Shown: positions 7,111 through 16,407 of the stretch, piece by piece | Numbering within the stretch: the first letter of the stretch is position 1 | Layout of the letters: each line of letters opens with the position of its first letter | Assembly (NCBI GenBank): GCA_015661395.1 | Contig: JACWML010000002.1 | Coordinates: 73,630-137,629, forward strand | Source of the DNA: Methanomicrobia archaeon | GTDB taxonomy: Archaea; Halobacteriota; Bog-38; Methanoflorentales; Methanoflorentaceae | Reading direction: 5' to 3' | Length of the DNA: 64,000 nucleotides | Position numbers and translations under genes: made by a program | The notes under the pieces: generated by a model | The model's database searches: none | What the model saw: the letters and a program-made list of their open reading frames with translations, nothing else | What the model was told of the DNA's origin: nothing

Positions 7111-7740
7111 TCATTCCACCCCGTCGCCTGCCCGTTTTGGCACCAATTCACCAGAACGCATCTCGGATCGAAGATGCCTGGCCTTGATATGCGCCAAACG
7201 AAGCGGCTCAGGTAATCTGTGGCTCACCACGCAGCGCTGAACGATTCGCAGTGCGCCCTCCAACGAGATACGGTTTCCTGGACTAATGAAGATCGGTTTT
7301 GTGCCTGCCACCGTTTTTAAGACGAACCCAAGCGGTTTTCCGTTGAATGTCAACGGGGTGGGGCGGCCGGCTTGAGCCGGTTCAACATACTCCCCGCAGA
7401 GTGCTTTTTTGGATACGCCAACCGTTGACGTATTGAGAATGACTCCGACGTGCGACGCGAGTCCCGCAAATCGGGGGTGGTTTATGCCGCACCCGCGGAC
7501 GATTAAAACGTCAGGTCGCCTGCGCAGCTTCTCTACTGTCGTTATCGCCGCGGGACCCTCACGGAAAAAGAGGAGACCGGGCACGTATGGCATGGCGATC
7601 TTTGCAATCGACGCGGACTCGTCGACGACGTTCATTAGCGTGTCGACGACTACGGCTGAAGAAAAAACGAGGCTCTCGTCAAAGCTTTGCGCTACCGCCC
7701 CTATCGACGCAACTTCACTCGCGGGGTCCTCTAGAACCAC
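7111..7740 (-). CDS. Endonuclease V-family protein, probably inactive
   Basis: Clear endonuclease V (Nfi) fold: MPYVPGLLFFREGPA, the strand PDVLIVRGCGINHPR, GVILNTSTVGVSKKAL, and ISPGNRISLEGALRIV followed by HRLPEPLRLAH. True EndoV cleaves next to deoxyinosine (or inosine in RNA) using Asp-Glu-Asp plus Lys and His. Here the Glu of FRE and the Lys of VSKK remain, but the Asp of GVDV is replaced (IGAVAQ), DGHG has become RGCG and SPGH has become SPGN, so catalysis is doubtful. GTG 7740 is the first standard start, yet EndoV-like residues (RQIQTNIAKQ) are readable up to ten codons before it, so the true start may be a rare codon upstream. Confidence 0.8.
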   Translation of the reverse strand: MVLEDPASEVASIGAVAQSFDESLVFSSAVVVDTLMNVVDESASIAKIAMPYVPGLLFFREGPAAITTVEKLRRRPDVLIVRGCGINHPRFAGLASHVGVILNTSTVGVSKKALCGEYVEPAQAGRPTPLTFNGKPLGFVLKTVAGTKPIFISPGNRISLEGALRIVQRCVVSHRLPEPLRLAHIKARHLRSEMRSGELVPKRAGDGVE

Positions 7741-7903
7741 CTGCTTCGCGATGTTTGTTTGAATCTGCCGAAGGTGTGAAACTCACTCACGTCTTTTACG
7801 GCCACGTCGGTTCGACCTCCTGCAGATGATGCTCAAAAAAGCGCAAGCTACGTTTGCCAGGTCAGCTCAAAAAAGGTCTCCCACAGATGCGTTGACTGCG
7901 CGA

Positions 7904-9142
7904 TCACAACGCGTCGACGTCGCCCCAGTACGTTGGAGCGTCGGTCTTGCCGTGCCCTCGCTTGACGTAGTGCGTATTGAAGAGTTCCTTGTATCTTCTC
8001 GCGACCTCTTTCCACGTGATTGAGCGCCCATACATATACGTCCGAATTTCCATCTCCCGTCTCAGACGATCGTTGCGCATCAACATGGTAATCGCTTCAG
8101 CTATCTCCGTTGATTCCCCCGACTTGAGAAGCACGCCTCTTTCGTCTGCAAGCGCATCTCGTGCGTGCACAAACGGCGTTGAGATTATAGCCTTTCCACA
8201 GCCTACTGCCTGGGACAGTACGCCACTCACGATCTGATCCCTGGCGAGATAAGGTAGGACGCAGATATCCGTGGCGAGAAAATGTAGGATCAGGTTTCGG
8301 TTGGTAAGATATCGGTCGACGAACTTGACGTTGTGCTCCAAATCGAGGTCTGTGACGATCTCCTTCAGCCTTTCGCGATAGCGCTCGCCTTCATTCTTCA
8401 CGATGTTTACATGCGTCTCTCCGACAACCAAGTAGAGAGGGTCCGTTTCAGGATTATCGGCAATCACCTGGGGCAGCGCTTCAAGGACATACTCGATACC
8501 CTTTGCGGGATGGAGCAACCCGAATGACCCTATCACGAATCTGCGAGAGAGTCCTAGCTTCTTCTTCGGCGCCACCGTGCTGATAAACGGAACGTCGGGC
8601 ACGCCGTGCGGAATGACCTCAACTTTCTCAGGGCCTATGTCAAACGCCCTTTTCAAGATATCGACGCCGACGTGCCCGGGTACAACGACGTTAGCTGAAA
8701 GACGGTACAGTTCGCGGGTAACCGCTTTGGCCTCTTCCGGGGGTCTCGGCAGCACCGTGTGCAGCGTCGTCACGATCGGTTTTTCTAGAACTTCCATGAA
8801 ATCGAGGATATATCGGCCCCACGAGCCGCCATACAGCCCATACTCGTGTTGTATGTTGACCACATCAGCGCGCGATGCGTTTATTTTTTCAGCTGCCTCA
8901 ACAAAGCTGATTTGATCGGTATCTTTGATGACGTACGCGACCCGCGATCTCGGATAGATAAGCGGACTTAGACAGCCGTAAGCGCTTGGGTCCTTGTTTC
9001 CATCAATGGCACAAACGTTAGCTCTGATATCAGGATTCTCACTGATAAGAGTGAAGAGCAGATCTTGCGTGAATGTGGCGATACCACACTCTCGAGGAGG
9101 AAACGTGCTAACGAACGTAAGGCCCAGTCGGTTGCGCAGCAT
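7904..9142 (-). CDS. GT4-family glycosyltransferase
   Basis: A 412-residue two-domain GT-B glycosyltransferase. The N-terminal acceptor domain begins with FVSTFPPRECGIATFTQDL and has VVNIQHEYGLYGG; the donor domain has VIGSFGLLHPAKGIEYVLEAL, then the C-terminal part with GVLSQAVGCGKAIISTPF. The PHGVP motif near residue 190 joins the domains. Such enzymes add sugars from nucleotide donors to surface polysaccharide or S-layer glycans. It is a close paralogue of the gene at 44205-45479 and related to that at 32047-33222. No membrane segment is visible. Confidence 0.88.
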   Translation of the reverse strand: MLRNRLGLTFVSTFPPRECGIATFTQDLLFTLISENPDIRANVCAIDGNKDPSAYGCLSPLIYPRSRVAYVIKDTDQISFVEAAEKINASRADVVNIQHEYGLYGGSWGRYILDFMEVLEKPIVTTLHTVLPRPPEEAKAVTRELYRLSANVVVPGHVGVDILKRAFDIGPEKVEVIPHGVPDVPFISTVAPKKKLGLSRRFVIGSFGLLHPAKGIEYVLEALPQVIADNPETDPLYLVVGETHVNIVKNEGERYRERLKEIVTDLDLEHNVKFVDRYLTNRNLILHFLATDICVLPYLARDQIVSGVLSQAVGCGKAIISTPFVHARDALADERGVLLKSGESTEIAEAITMLMRNDRLRREMEIRTYMYGRSITWKEVARRYKELFNTHYVKRGHGKTDAPTYWGDVDAL

Positions 9143-9437
9143 CAGAGGCTATATTATGGCCCGACTCACTTAAAACTATTGAACTGAGTTTACGAAAGGA
9201 CGGATAGGGGCCAGTTCCGCACTGATCAAATTGCCGGGCACGTCGCACCGAAGCTTCTGGCAGCTTCGCGCGAATCCCACCGTACGTGCACACCAACAGC
9301 ACACGGAGCAGTGGTAGCCCGTTCGGGCACTTGTTCGGGGAGCTCCGATGCTTATCGATAAACAAGTTTATGGCCACGAAACTCGCAAACTAACAATTCA
9401 GACACTACGAAACTCGATTGTGGTGTTGGAGACAGCT

Positions 9438-10556
9438 ATGTGGGCAGAACGCACAGCACACTTTTCCCTTTCAGGAATTCGAGAGATGTTTGCGCTGACG
9501 AAGCCCGGTGCGATAAACCTGGGGCTCGGGCAACCGGACTTCGACACGCCCGCACACATCAAAGAGGCGGCAAAAGAGGCACTAGACCGGGGCTACACCG
9601 GGTACACTCCTAACAAGGGATTTCCTGAACTCATCGACGCGATCGCGAGCTACTATGAACAGTACGGCGTCCAAGCTGGCCAGGAGCAGATAATATGCAC
9701 TTCGGGTGGCAGCGAGGCTCTTCATCTGGCGTTCGAAGTGTTGATCAATCCGGGCGACGAGGTCATACTCCCGGATCCAGGATTTGCCTCTTATGTGCCA
9801 CTGACACTCGTGGCGGGCGGCGTCCCCGTGAGCGCGAGAGTGAGCGCTGATGATAATTTCAGGCTACAGCCTGACGCCGTTGCGGACCGCGTCACGGACA
9901 AGACAAAAGCCTTGGTCGTCAACTCACCTGCAAACCCCACTGGTGCGGTGCAGCGGCACAACGAGATGCAAGGGTTTGTCGAGCTCGCCGACGATCACGA
10001 CTTCTACATAATTTCCGATGAGGTCTATGACAAGATACTCTACGAAGGAAAACATGTTAGCCCGGCAAGCATCGACCCAGACCGCGTGATCGTTGCTAAT
10101 TCGGTGTCAAAAACGTATGCGATGACCGGGTGGCGGCTCGGGTATACGATTGCCCCCGCTGCGATCACGGAAGAGATGCTAAAAGTGCATCAATACATTC
10201 AGGCGTGCGCTCCCTCAATTTCACAAAAAGCGGCCTACGCGGCCTTTACTGGTTCGCAAGACAGCGTTCGGGTGATGGTCGAAGAGTTTCGCGCGCGGCG
10301 CAATGTGGTGATGCGGCACCTGAAGGGAATAGCCGAATGCGCGACACCGGAAGGGACATTCTACGTATTTCCACGGTTTGCCACGTCTTACACGAGCCTC
10401 GAACTCACAAAGAAACTGGCGCAGGCCGGCGTGATCGTTGTGCCGGGTTCAGCGTTCGGGCAGTTCGGCGAGGGGCACGTCCGAATCTCGTATGCGGCGA
10501 GTAACGAGAACATTAACCGCGCGTTCCAAATAATCAAAGAACTGGTCGCGGGATAG
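9438..10556 (+). CDS. Class I/II PLP-dependent aminotransferase
   Basis: A 372-residue fold-type I aminotransferase related to aspartate aminotransferase. It shows INLGLGQPDFDTP near the N-terminus, the substrate-loop YTGYTPNKGFPEL, NPTGAV, ISDEVYDKILYEG and the PLP lysine in SVSKTYAMTGWRLGY, then the C-terminal arginine in EGHVRISYA. It moves amino groups between an amino acid, probably aspartate or an aromatic one, and 2-oxoglutarate. ATG 9438 follows TTGGAG (9426-9431) and matches the family N-terminus; the frame is open upstream to 9348. The 295-base divergent gap to the glycosyltransferase holds only this leader. Confidence 0.9.
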   Translation: MWAERTAHFSLSGIREMFALTKPGAINLGLGQPDFDTPAHIKEAAKEALDRGYTGYTPNKGFPELIDAIASYYEQYGVQAGQEQIICTSGGSEALHLAFEVLINPGDEVILPDPGFASYVPLTLVAGGVPVSARVSADDNFRLQPDAVADRVTDKTKALVVNSPANPTGAVQRHNEMQGFVELADDHDFYIISDEVYDKILYEGKHVSPASIDPDRVIVANSVSKTYAMTGWRLGYTIAPAAITEEMLKVHQYIQACAPSISQKAAYAAFTGSQDSVRVMVEEFRARRNVVMRHLKGIAECATPEGTFYVFPRFATSYTSLELTKKLAQAGVIVVPGSAFGQFGEGHVRISYAASNENINRAFQIIKELVAG

Positions 10557-10651
10557 CCCCTGCACGACATCTACGCCCCGCCAAATCTATGACCTTTTTT
10601 GACTTGCCTTCGGGTCTGTTGTGCCGCAGCGGTCCCTCGCGTTGATCTTGC

Positions 10652-12019
10652 CTATCTTGTCCCGCTGCGCCGCTGGGCAATCAATTCTTTGAACTGGACT
10701 GCCTCGAGGCTCTGGGGGTCGATTTCGAGCGCCCGATCAAAACAGGACACTGCATCGTCGTATCGCTTAAGGCTGTACAACGCGCTGCCTTTTGACGTCC
10801 ACGCAAACTCATCGTTCTCATCGACTTCCAAGACGCGGTCAAAGGACTCAATGGCCTTTTCGTATTCCCCTAAACCATCGTAGGAGCTCCCTTTGAACGA
10901 GAGAGCGTAGGTGTCATCGGCGTTTGTGCTGAGCACCTTATCAAAAACAGCGATTGCATCTTCAAATCGATCGATGCCGAACAGAATAAACCCTTTTCTG
11001 TTCAACACCCAAAAGTTCTCAGGATCCAGTTCGAACGCCCGATCCAAGCACTGGATCGCTTCGTCGAAGCGGTTCAGACTATCGAGTGCGAGACCCTTAT
11101 TGATCCACGCGAGAATGTAGTCTGGACTTATTTCGAGAGCTTTGTCGAAGTTTTCGAGCGCCTCGTCAAACTTTTGCAGATTATAATAAACGTACCCCTT
11201 GTTGTTGAACGTGATAAAATACTCGGGATCGAGGCTCAGCGCTTTGTCAAAGCTCTCCAGTGCGTCGGGCCATTTATACTGGCTGGCGAGGGCGAGCCCA
11301 CGACCGTCCCACGCTGCAGCGCGGGCATCGTCTATCACTAGGCCCTTATCATAGTTGATGACAGCATCTTCGTAGCGCTCCAAGTTCGCTAGCGCATTCG
11401 CTCGATAAAACCACGCGTCGGCGTTGGTAGGTTCGAGCAGCAGTGCCCTCTCGAACATTCCCTCCGCTTTTTCGTTATCGTTCATCAGCGCATAGCAGAC
11501 ACCCATGTTGAACCACGGAAGATCAAACTCAGGATCAGCTTGCTGCGCCTTGTCATAGCATTTAAGCGCTTGTTCGTACGAACCCTGTTTTTGGAGCAGG
11601 TATCCCTTGGCGTTGTAGGCCACCGCATACCGCGGGTCGCTCGCAATGGCAGCGTCGAACAAACTCACAGCCGCATCTACATCTCCTCTATCGCGAAGAA
11701 TGCTTCCTTTGGCCACGAGAGCGGGAGCGTGGGTGGGATCTGCTTCTAAAGCTCGTTCATAATAGCCAAGCGCCTCGTCGCCGTTGCCCAACTCTTCTGT
11801 CAAAGAGCCAAACGTGAATAGCGCGTCCACATTTGCAGGTTCCATACTGAGGGCTTCTGTGACGCGATCGAGCGCCTCTTTCGGCTTGCCTTGCTGTCTA
11901 AACAACAGCGCCTCTTCAAGAACATCCATCGATGTCTTGGTTATTTTAGCTCCGCATTCACAGCACGCCTCTGCTTCATTTGGATTGGTCGTCCCGCATC
12001 CAGGACACAGCTTTGTCAT
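10652..12019 (-). CDS. Zinc-ribbon plus TPR-repeat protein
   Basis: A 455-residue protein. Residues 5-23 form a zinc ribbon (CPGC and CCEC), and the rest is about twelve tandem 34-residue TPR units with the consensus A-x-x-x-x-x-G-x-x-L, F-x-x-A-L and D-P. TPR arrays are scaffolds for protein binding. The N-terminal zinc ribbon suggests contact with a nucleic acid or another zinc partner. The repeats are well preserved, with Trp/Tyr changes (AWYNKG, AWINKG). No membrane anchor is visible. Such long TPR proteins are abundant in methanogens, and the client is not predictable. Confidence 0.85.
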   Translation of the reverse strand: MTKLCPGCGTTNPNEAEACCECGAKITKTSMDVLEEALLFRQQGKPKEALDRVTEALSMEPANVDALFTFGSLTEELGNGDEALGYYERALEADPTHAPALVAKGSILRDRGDVDAAVSLFDAAIASDPRYAVAYNAKGYLLQKQGSYEQALKCYDKAQQADPEFDLPWFNMGVCYALMNDNEKAEGMFERALLLEPTNADAWFYRANALANLERYEDAVINYDKGLVIDDARAAAWDGRGLALASQYKWPDALESFDKALSLDPEYFITFNNKGYVYYNLQKFDEALENFDKALEISPDYILAWINKGLALDSLNRFDEAIQCLDRAFELDPENFWVLNRKGFILFGIDRFEDAIAVFDKVLSTNADDTYALSFKGSSYDGLGEYEKAIESFDRVLEVDENDEFAWTSKGSALYSLKRYDDAVSCFDRALEIDPQSLEAVQFKELIAQRRSGTR

Positions 12020-12117
12020 CCTTTGTTAGATGCGGTTTCTGAGTGATATGCTTTACCCACTTGACGTAGCAGTGGTTAGCTCTCTACTTAAAACGCGAAC
12101 GTAAATAGCGACTTATG

Positions 12118-12729
12118 TTAGCGGCTCGAGGCCAACCCAGTACGTGTGGAAATCACTAAATCACCGTCGAAGATTCGCTGCCCGAGCTTGAACGCCCTGA
12201 TATTAGCGTCGAGAGCTTTTCTGGGAACGTGCTCTGCAACGACGTCTTCAAGAGCGGTCAAGGGCAGCATGCGTGAGAGCGTTCCGAGCATAACGACGTT
12301 GAGCGTTTGAGGATGGCCCGCGTCCAGTGCGAGCTGCGCTGCGTCATACGCAATTACGCGCTCGCACGTGTCCCTAAGAGCCTTCACCAGATTCTCTACG
12401 GGCGGGTAGTCTAAACTTGCGGCAGTAACTGGAGCCGTGTTGATGATGACCGTGCCCTTAGGCGACAGATAGCGTGCGAAGCGGAGGCACTCGGCGGGCT
12501 CGATTCCAACCAAGGCGTCTGCGCTTCTCAGCGGGATCAATGGCCCAAAAGATGAGCCAATGCGGACGTGAACCTCAACGGTCCCGCCTCGTTGGGCCAT
12601 GCCGTGCGTCTCGGCAGAGATCACGTCATACCCCTCTCGCACGGCCGCTTCGCCTAGCACTCGTGAGGCGAAAATAGAGCCTTGACCTCCAACGCCCACG
12701 ATAATACAGTCAAATTTGGTCGTTTTCAC
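12118..12729 (-). CDS. iorB: Indolepyruvate ferredoxin oxidoreductase beta subunit
   Basis: A 203-residue gamma-domain-type 2-oxoacid oxidoreductase subunit. It starts with CIIVGVGGQGSIFASRVLGE, the hallmark GVGGQG loop, followed by SAETHGMAQRGGTVEVHVRIG. With IorA it oxidises aryl pyruvates to aryl-acetyl-CoA with reduction of ferredoxin, and in methanogens it can run backwards to make aromatic amino acids. The frame is open to a TTG at 12744 overlapping the iorA stop, but GTG 12729 has GAGG in good position, so I use it. It is the second gene of the iorA-iorB operon. Confidence 0.88.
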   Translation of the reverse strand: MKTTKFDCIIVGVGGQGSIFASRVLGEAAVREGYDVISAETHGMAQRGGTVEVHVRIGSSFGPLIPLRSADALVGIEPAECLRFARYLSPKGTVIINTAPVTAASLDYPPVENLVKALRDTCERVIAYDAAQLALDAGHPQTLNVVMLGTLSRMLPLTALEDVVAEHVPRKALDANIRAFKLGQRIFDGDLVISTRTGLASSR

Positions 12730-12740
12730 TATCGCGCGCC

Positions 12741-14544
12741 TCAAGCGGTTTTGATAGCATCGAATTCGCAGATCTGTTCACAGACACCGCAGCCTACGCA
12801 GTCTTCTGCAATCAGAGCGCTCGTCTCGCTATAACTTATCGCGGGGCAAAAGAGGGTGCTGCAGAGCTTACAACTCGCGAAGTAGTTTTGGCACGTTGCG
12901 GTGACACATTTTTTCGCCTTTGCGAGCGTTCCTGCCTTTTTGGTACTGATGATGCAGGGCCGCCTCGCGATGACAACTTGGACGCCGTCGCTGTTCTTGG
13001 CCTTCGTTAGCGCGTCTTCCGTTTCGAATAGGTTGTAGGGATCGACCACGTAGAGCCCTTGGACGCCGATGGCTTTAATGAGGTCTTCCATCGGCGTCGG
13101 CACGGTACACGCTCCCGTTGCGGTCACGCCGGTGCAGGGGTGGGGTTGATGTCCCGTCATGGCGGTGGTGCCGTTATCCATAATTACGAGCGTCAATCGC
13201 GCACCGTTATACACGGCGTTTATAAGCCCAGGAACGCCCGTATGAATAAAGGTCGAATCGCCGATAACGCTCACGATCTGCTTATCACAGGCAGCACTGA
13301 ATCCGCTGCCCATGCTAATGCTTGCGCCCATGCAGAGCGTGGTGTCGATCGTGCCTTGACTTACGCCTAACGTGTAGCACCCGATGTCTCCGACATAGAT
13401 CGCCTCTTTGGCGAACACTTTCTTGAGCGCGTAGAATGTCGCTCGATGGGGACATCCCGCACACAGCACGGGCGGCCGCGGAGGCAGCGTGTGCTCCGCG
13501 GCGATCAACGCTGCCGGGACGTCCGCAATAGCGAACCGGCCAACCGTCTGGCCGATACTACTTAGCACCGTATCAACCGTGAGCTCACCCTCTCGTTGGA
13601 CGTGGCCGGTGAGCTTTCCGCACACCTCGACCGTACCCGCGAGAGCGTTAACTTGCTCTTCGATTACGGGTTCAAGCTCCTCGACGACGAGAAGCTGACG
13701 CGAATTGCTCACGAGCGTCGCGATTTGGTCATGGTTCGTAGGATACGCAGCGATGCGCAGCACGGAAGCTTCGAGTCGCAACTTCTTCAGCGCCTCCTCG
13801 ACGTATTTTGCAGCCACCCCAGCGGTGACCACGCCGAAGTGAGATCTTTTGAGCGTTAAGCTATTCAAAGAGACGAGTTCGGCGCGAAGCAATGGCTGAA
13901 TTCTGTTCAGTTCTACGTGTCTTTGGCGCGCGTGCGTCGGCACCATGACCCACCGCCTGGGGTCCTTCTCGAAGTGCGCGGATCGCTGATCGCTATAGCT
14001 TCCGCTTAACGTGACGGAGGCTCGTGCGTGCGAAACGCGGGTCGTAGGTCGGAGCATCACCGGGATTTCGAACAGTTCAGACAACGCGAACGCATACTTT
14101 GCGAAGTCATAGGCCTCTTGCGGCGTCGATGGGTCGAGACAGGGGATCTTCGCAAATTGCGCATACCTGCGTGAATCCTGTTCATTCTGCGAAGAGAAGC
14201 ACCCTGGATCGTCGGCCACGACGAGCACTAAACCGCCTTTGACACCGGTGTACGAGAGTCATCAAGGGGTCAGCAGCGACGTTTAGCCCGACGTGCTTCA
14301 TAACGGCGGCGGCGCGCACGTCGCAGTACGACGCGCCGGCGGCGACCTCAAGCGCGACCTTCTCATTAACCGACCACTCCACGTGGGGTGGCCTCTCGTA
14401 GCGTTCGACCTGCTGCGCAATGAAAGGTATAATCTCAGACGACGGCGTTCCTGGATAACCAGAGACGAGCGAGACCCCTGACTCCAATATGCCGTAGGCA
14501 ATCGCCTCATTTCCCAGAAGATACTTGCGCTCTCCGTGCTGCAT
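12741..14544 (-). pseudogene. iorA: Indolepyruvate ferredoxin oxidoreductase alpha subunit, frameshifted
   Basis: The two parts together give a complete IorA. The first part (14544-14254, about 97 residues) holds SGVSLVSGYPGTPSSEI and MKHVGLNVAADPLMTL. The second (14252-12741) continues with YTGVKGGLVLVVADDPG and contains the TPP site (AGCPHRATFY, GDSTFIHTG, VIMDNGTTAMTG) and two C-terminal 4Fe-4S clusters (CKLCSTLFC and CVGCGVCEQIC). At 14253 there is one extra base, or two are missing, so the frame breaks between L and Y of the conserved MTLxYTG motif. It could be a sequence error or a recent loss, since all other motifs are intact. Confidence 0.85.
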
Positions 14545-14645
14545 GGCTTACCTGTAGTCGCGGTCTTTTTGCGGCTATTTGCTTTTTGGGCTCCGCCTCG
14601 TACCTTTTTAGCCCGATTCTCGTTTAGAATCAGCTTCGCAAAATA

Positions 14646-15155
14646 TTAGCATTCTTCGCGCTTCGCGGAGTGCATGTGGGCCAGCGTGACGTCCTGTGCG
14701 TTTACGCGCATGAGTGCACCGAAGTCGGGCGATTCGGAGTTATCTTCAACAAACACAACCTTACCAATACCCGCGTTCTTGATGAGCCGCCAGCACATCT
14801 TGCACGGAGTGCCGTTAACGTAAAGCGTAGCGCCATTAATGGCGGCACCCCCTCGGGCGGCTTGTATGATCGCATTCGCCTCGGCGTGGACGCTCACACA
14901 GAGTTCGTAGCGTTCACCCTTTGGAATGTTCAAGCGCTCCCGCTCGCACCCGATGTTTAAACAGTGCGGTTCGTTCCGTGCGGCCCCGTTGTATCCCGTC
15001 GACAGGATGTGATCACCAGTTGAGACGATGATGGCCCCATATTGGCGCCTCGTGCACGTTGCGCGCAAAGAAACGGTCTTTGCGAGTGCCATATAGTACT
15101 GGTCTTTGGAGATTCGCTGGTCGCGACGTTCCGAGGTCTGTGAGGTTTTGCGCAC
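14646..15155 (-). CDS. dCMP deaminase-type cytidine deaminase family protein
   Basis: A 169-residue zinc-dependent deaminase. The zinc site is complete: HAEANAI near residue 87 (His and catalytic Glu) and PCKMC near residue 112. The segment ATCTRRQYGAIIVS and the inserted pair around CLNIGCERE, a second zinc loop, match dCMP deaminase/ComEB proteins, which turn dCMP into dUMP for thymidylate synthesis. The start is GTG 15155. The Lys/Arg-rich first 15 residues are an extension. It stands alone, 102 bases from iorA. Confidence 0.87.
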   Translation of the reverse strand: MRKTSQTSERRDQRISKDQYYMALAKTVSLRATCTRRQYGAIIVSTGDHILSTGYNGAARNEPHCLNIGCERERLNIPKGERYELCVSVHAEANAIIQAARGGAAINGATLYVNGTPCKMCWRLIKNAGIGKVVFVEDNSESPDFGALMRVNAQDVTLAHMHSAKREEC

Positions 15156-15313
15156 CGCTTTCCCGTCCCGTGATCGCTTGGTTGGCGCCGGTCAGCGCTG
15201 TCCGCTGTCAGTATATCGTTCAGTCTATTTTAATACTTGGGAGACCATAAAGCAGAGGCGCCTAATCAACGGCAGTTAATGCATCTGCTCAAGACCGCGC
15301 ACGTGGTGATACG

Positions 15314-15796
15314 GTGAAAGGCGAAAAGCACGTAATAAAGATACTCGGGGCAGGCAACTACCTCATGGCGGACGACGGTGTAGGGGTCCACATTCTCGAG
15401 AAACTCGAGCAAATGAATCGAAGCGATGTCGAACTGGTGAATGCCGGTGTCGGCGGGTTGGCGATACTTGACTACATGGAGGACGCTGATGACGTAATTA
15501 TCATCGACGCCGTGCGAGGTGGCGGAGGAGAACCAGGATCGATCTATAAGTTCACCGACAAGGAATTGCCTCCCGCAAACCTGTTTATGATGTCGTTGCA
15601 CGACCTTAATTTGGTCGATACGCTGCGCTTAGGCCGGCAGATTCAACCGGAGCTTATGCCGAACAATATCACCATCATCGGAATCGAAGTCGAACGGGTC
15701 GAAGGGATTTGCACGGATCTTTCGCCCAAGGTCCAAGCCGCGATTGACCCCGTCATGCAACTGGTTTTTGAAGAGATTGAACGATTTAAGAATTGA
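15314..15796 (+). CDS. Hydrogenase maturation protease (HyaD/HycI/FrhD family)
   Basis: A 160-residue peptidase of the M52 family. The N-terminal strand IKILGAGNYLMADDGVGVH is the family signature with the first metal ligand, followed by the Asp of DDVIIIDAVRGG and the conserved MSLHDLN histidine near residue 97. These enzymes clip the C-terminal tail of NiFe hydrogenase large subunits after nickel insertion. No hydrogenase large subunit gene is in the window, so the target is unknown. GTG 15314 is used, with GGTGAT at 15304-15309. A second, more distant family member is at 59099-59611. Confidence 0.85.
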   Translation: MKGEKHVIKILGAGNYLMADDGVGVHILEKLEQMNRSDVELVNAGVGGLAILDYMEDADDVIIIDAVRGGGGEPGSIYKFTDKELPPANLFMMSLHDLNLVDTLRLGRQIQPELMPNNITIIGIEVERVEGICTDLSPKVQAAIDPVMQLVFEEIERFKN

Positions 15797-15873
15797 CGGG
15801 GCTAGAGCAGCTCAGTCAGGCAAAAACAATATATATGCACGTTTTCACAAGGGGAGTAGCGAGGTAAATCGTT

Positions 15874-16158
15874 ATGGCAAAACCGATACTGATGGATTTT
15901 TATGCTGACTGGTGCGGACCGTGCAAGATACAGGATCCGATACTCGAGAAGCTTGAAGAAAAGCTTAGGGACAAGATCGAATTCAAGAAAATTAATGTGG
16001 ACGATAACCTGCAACTTGCTAACAAGTATGGGATCCGCGTCGTACCGACACTTATTCTGGAATGTAATGGGAAGATCATAGAGCACTATATTGGCGTAAC
16101 ACGTCCTGAGATCCTCGAAGCGGACTTAAACAAAGCAGCTGAATCGTGTACTGAGTGA
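15874..16158 (+). CDS. Thioredoxin-like protein
   Basis: A 94-residue thioredoxin fold with the classical active site WCGPCK at residues 13-18 and the cis-proline in VVPTLIL. The short N-terminus (MAKPILMDFYADWC) and small size match archaeal mini-thioredoxins that reduce disulfides in the cytoplasm. A TATA box lies near 15830 (CAATATATATG) and GAGGT ends nine bases before ATG 15874. It is downstream of the maturation protease with a 77-base gap and its own promoter. Confidence 0.92.
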   Translation: MAKPILMDFYADWCGPCKIQDPILEKLEEKLRDKIEFKKINVDDNLQLANKYGIRVVPTLILECNGKIIEHYIGVTRPEILEADLNKAAESCTE

Positions 16159-16332
16159 ATTAGACGCGACCCTCCTAACCTCCTATTTTTGCCATCAACT
16201 ATCGCGGGTCTCTATTCAAACTAACGTTTTCTTACCCGCTCAACCAGCGCCGATCAAGTTTCAATAAGTAACGCAGCTGTGCTAGACGAATCTTACACCA
16301 AAAAAGAACCACACACTTAAATGCCGATCTAG

Positions 16333-16407
16333 TAGCGGGGAGTGGATTTGAACCACTGGTCTACGGGTTATGAGCCCGTCGGGATCTCCTGACTACCCCA
16401 CCCCGCT
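16333..16407 (-). tRNA. Initiator tRNA-Met (CAT)
   Basis: A complete 75-base cloverleaf. The acceptor begins AGCGGGG and ends CCCCGCT-A, so it has the A1:U72 pair of archaeal initiators, and the anticodon stem ACGGG/CCCGT with loop CTCATAA has the three G-C pairs diagnostic of initiator tRNA. The anticodon CAT is at 16370-16372. The T arm is GTGG-TTCAAAT-CCAC and CCA is not encoded. A TATA box (CTATTTAAATG, 16430-16440 on the minus strand) sits about 25 bases upstream. Confidence 0.95.

Noticed and set aside
9108-9377. 89-codon minus-strand frame upstream of the aminotransferase
   Set aside because: It overlaps the start of the glycosyltransferase and the aminotransferase leader, and has no family likeness.
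14245-14260. Programmed frameshift in iorA
   Set aside because: There is no slippery heptamer at the break and IorA is not known to need frameshifting; error or mutation is simpler.
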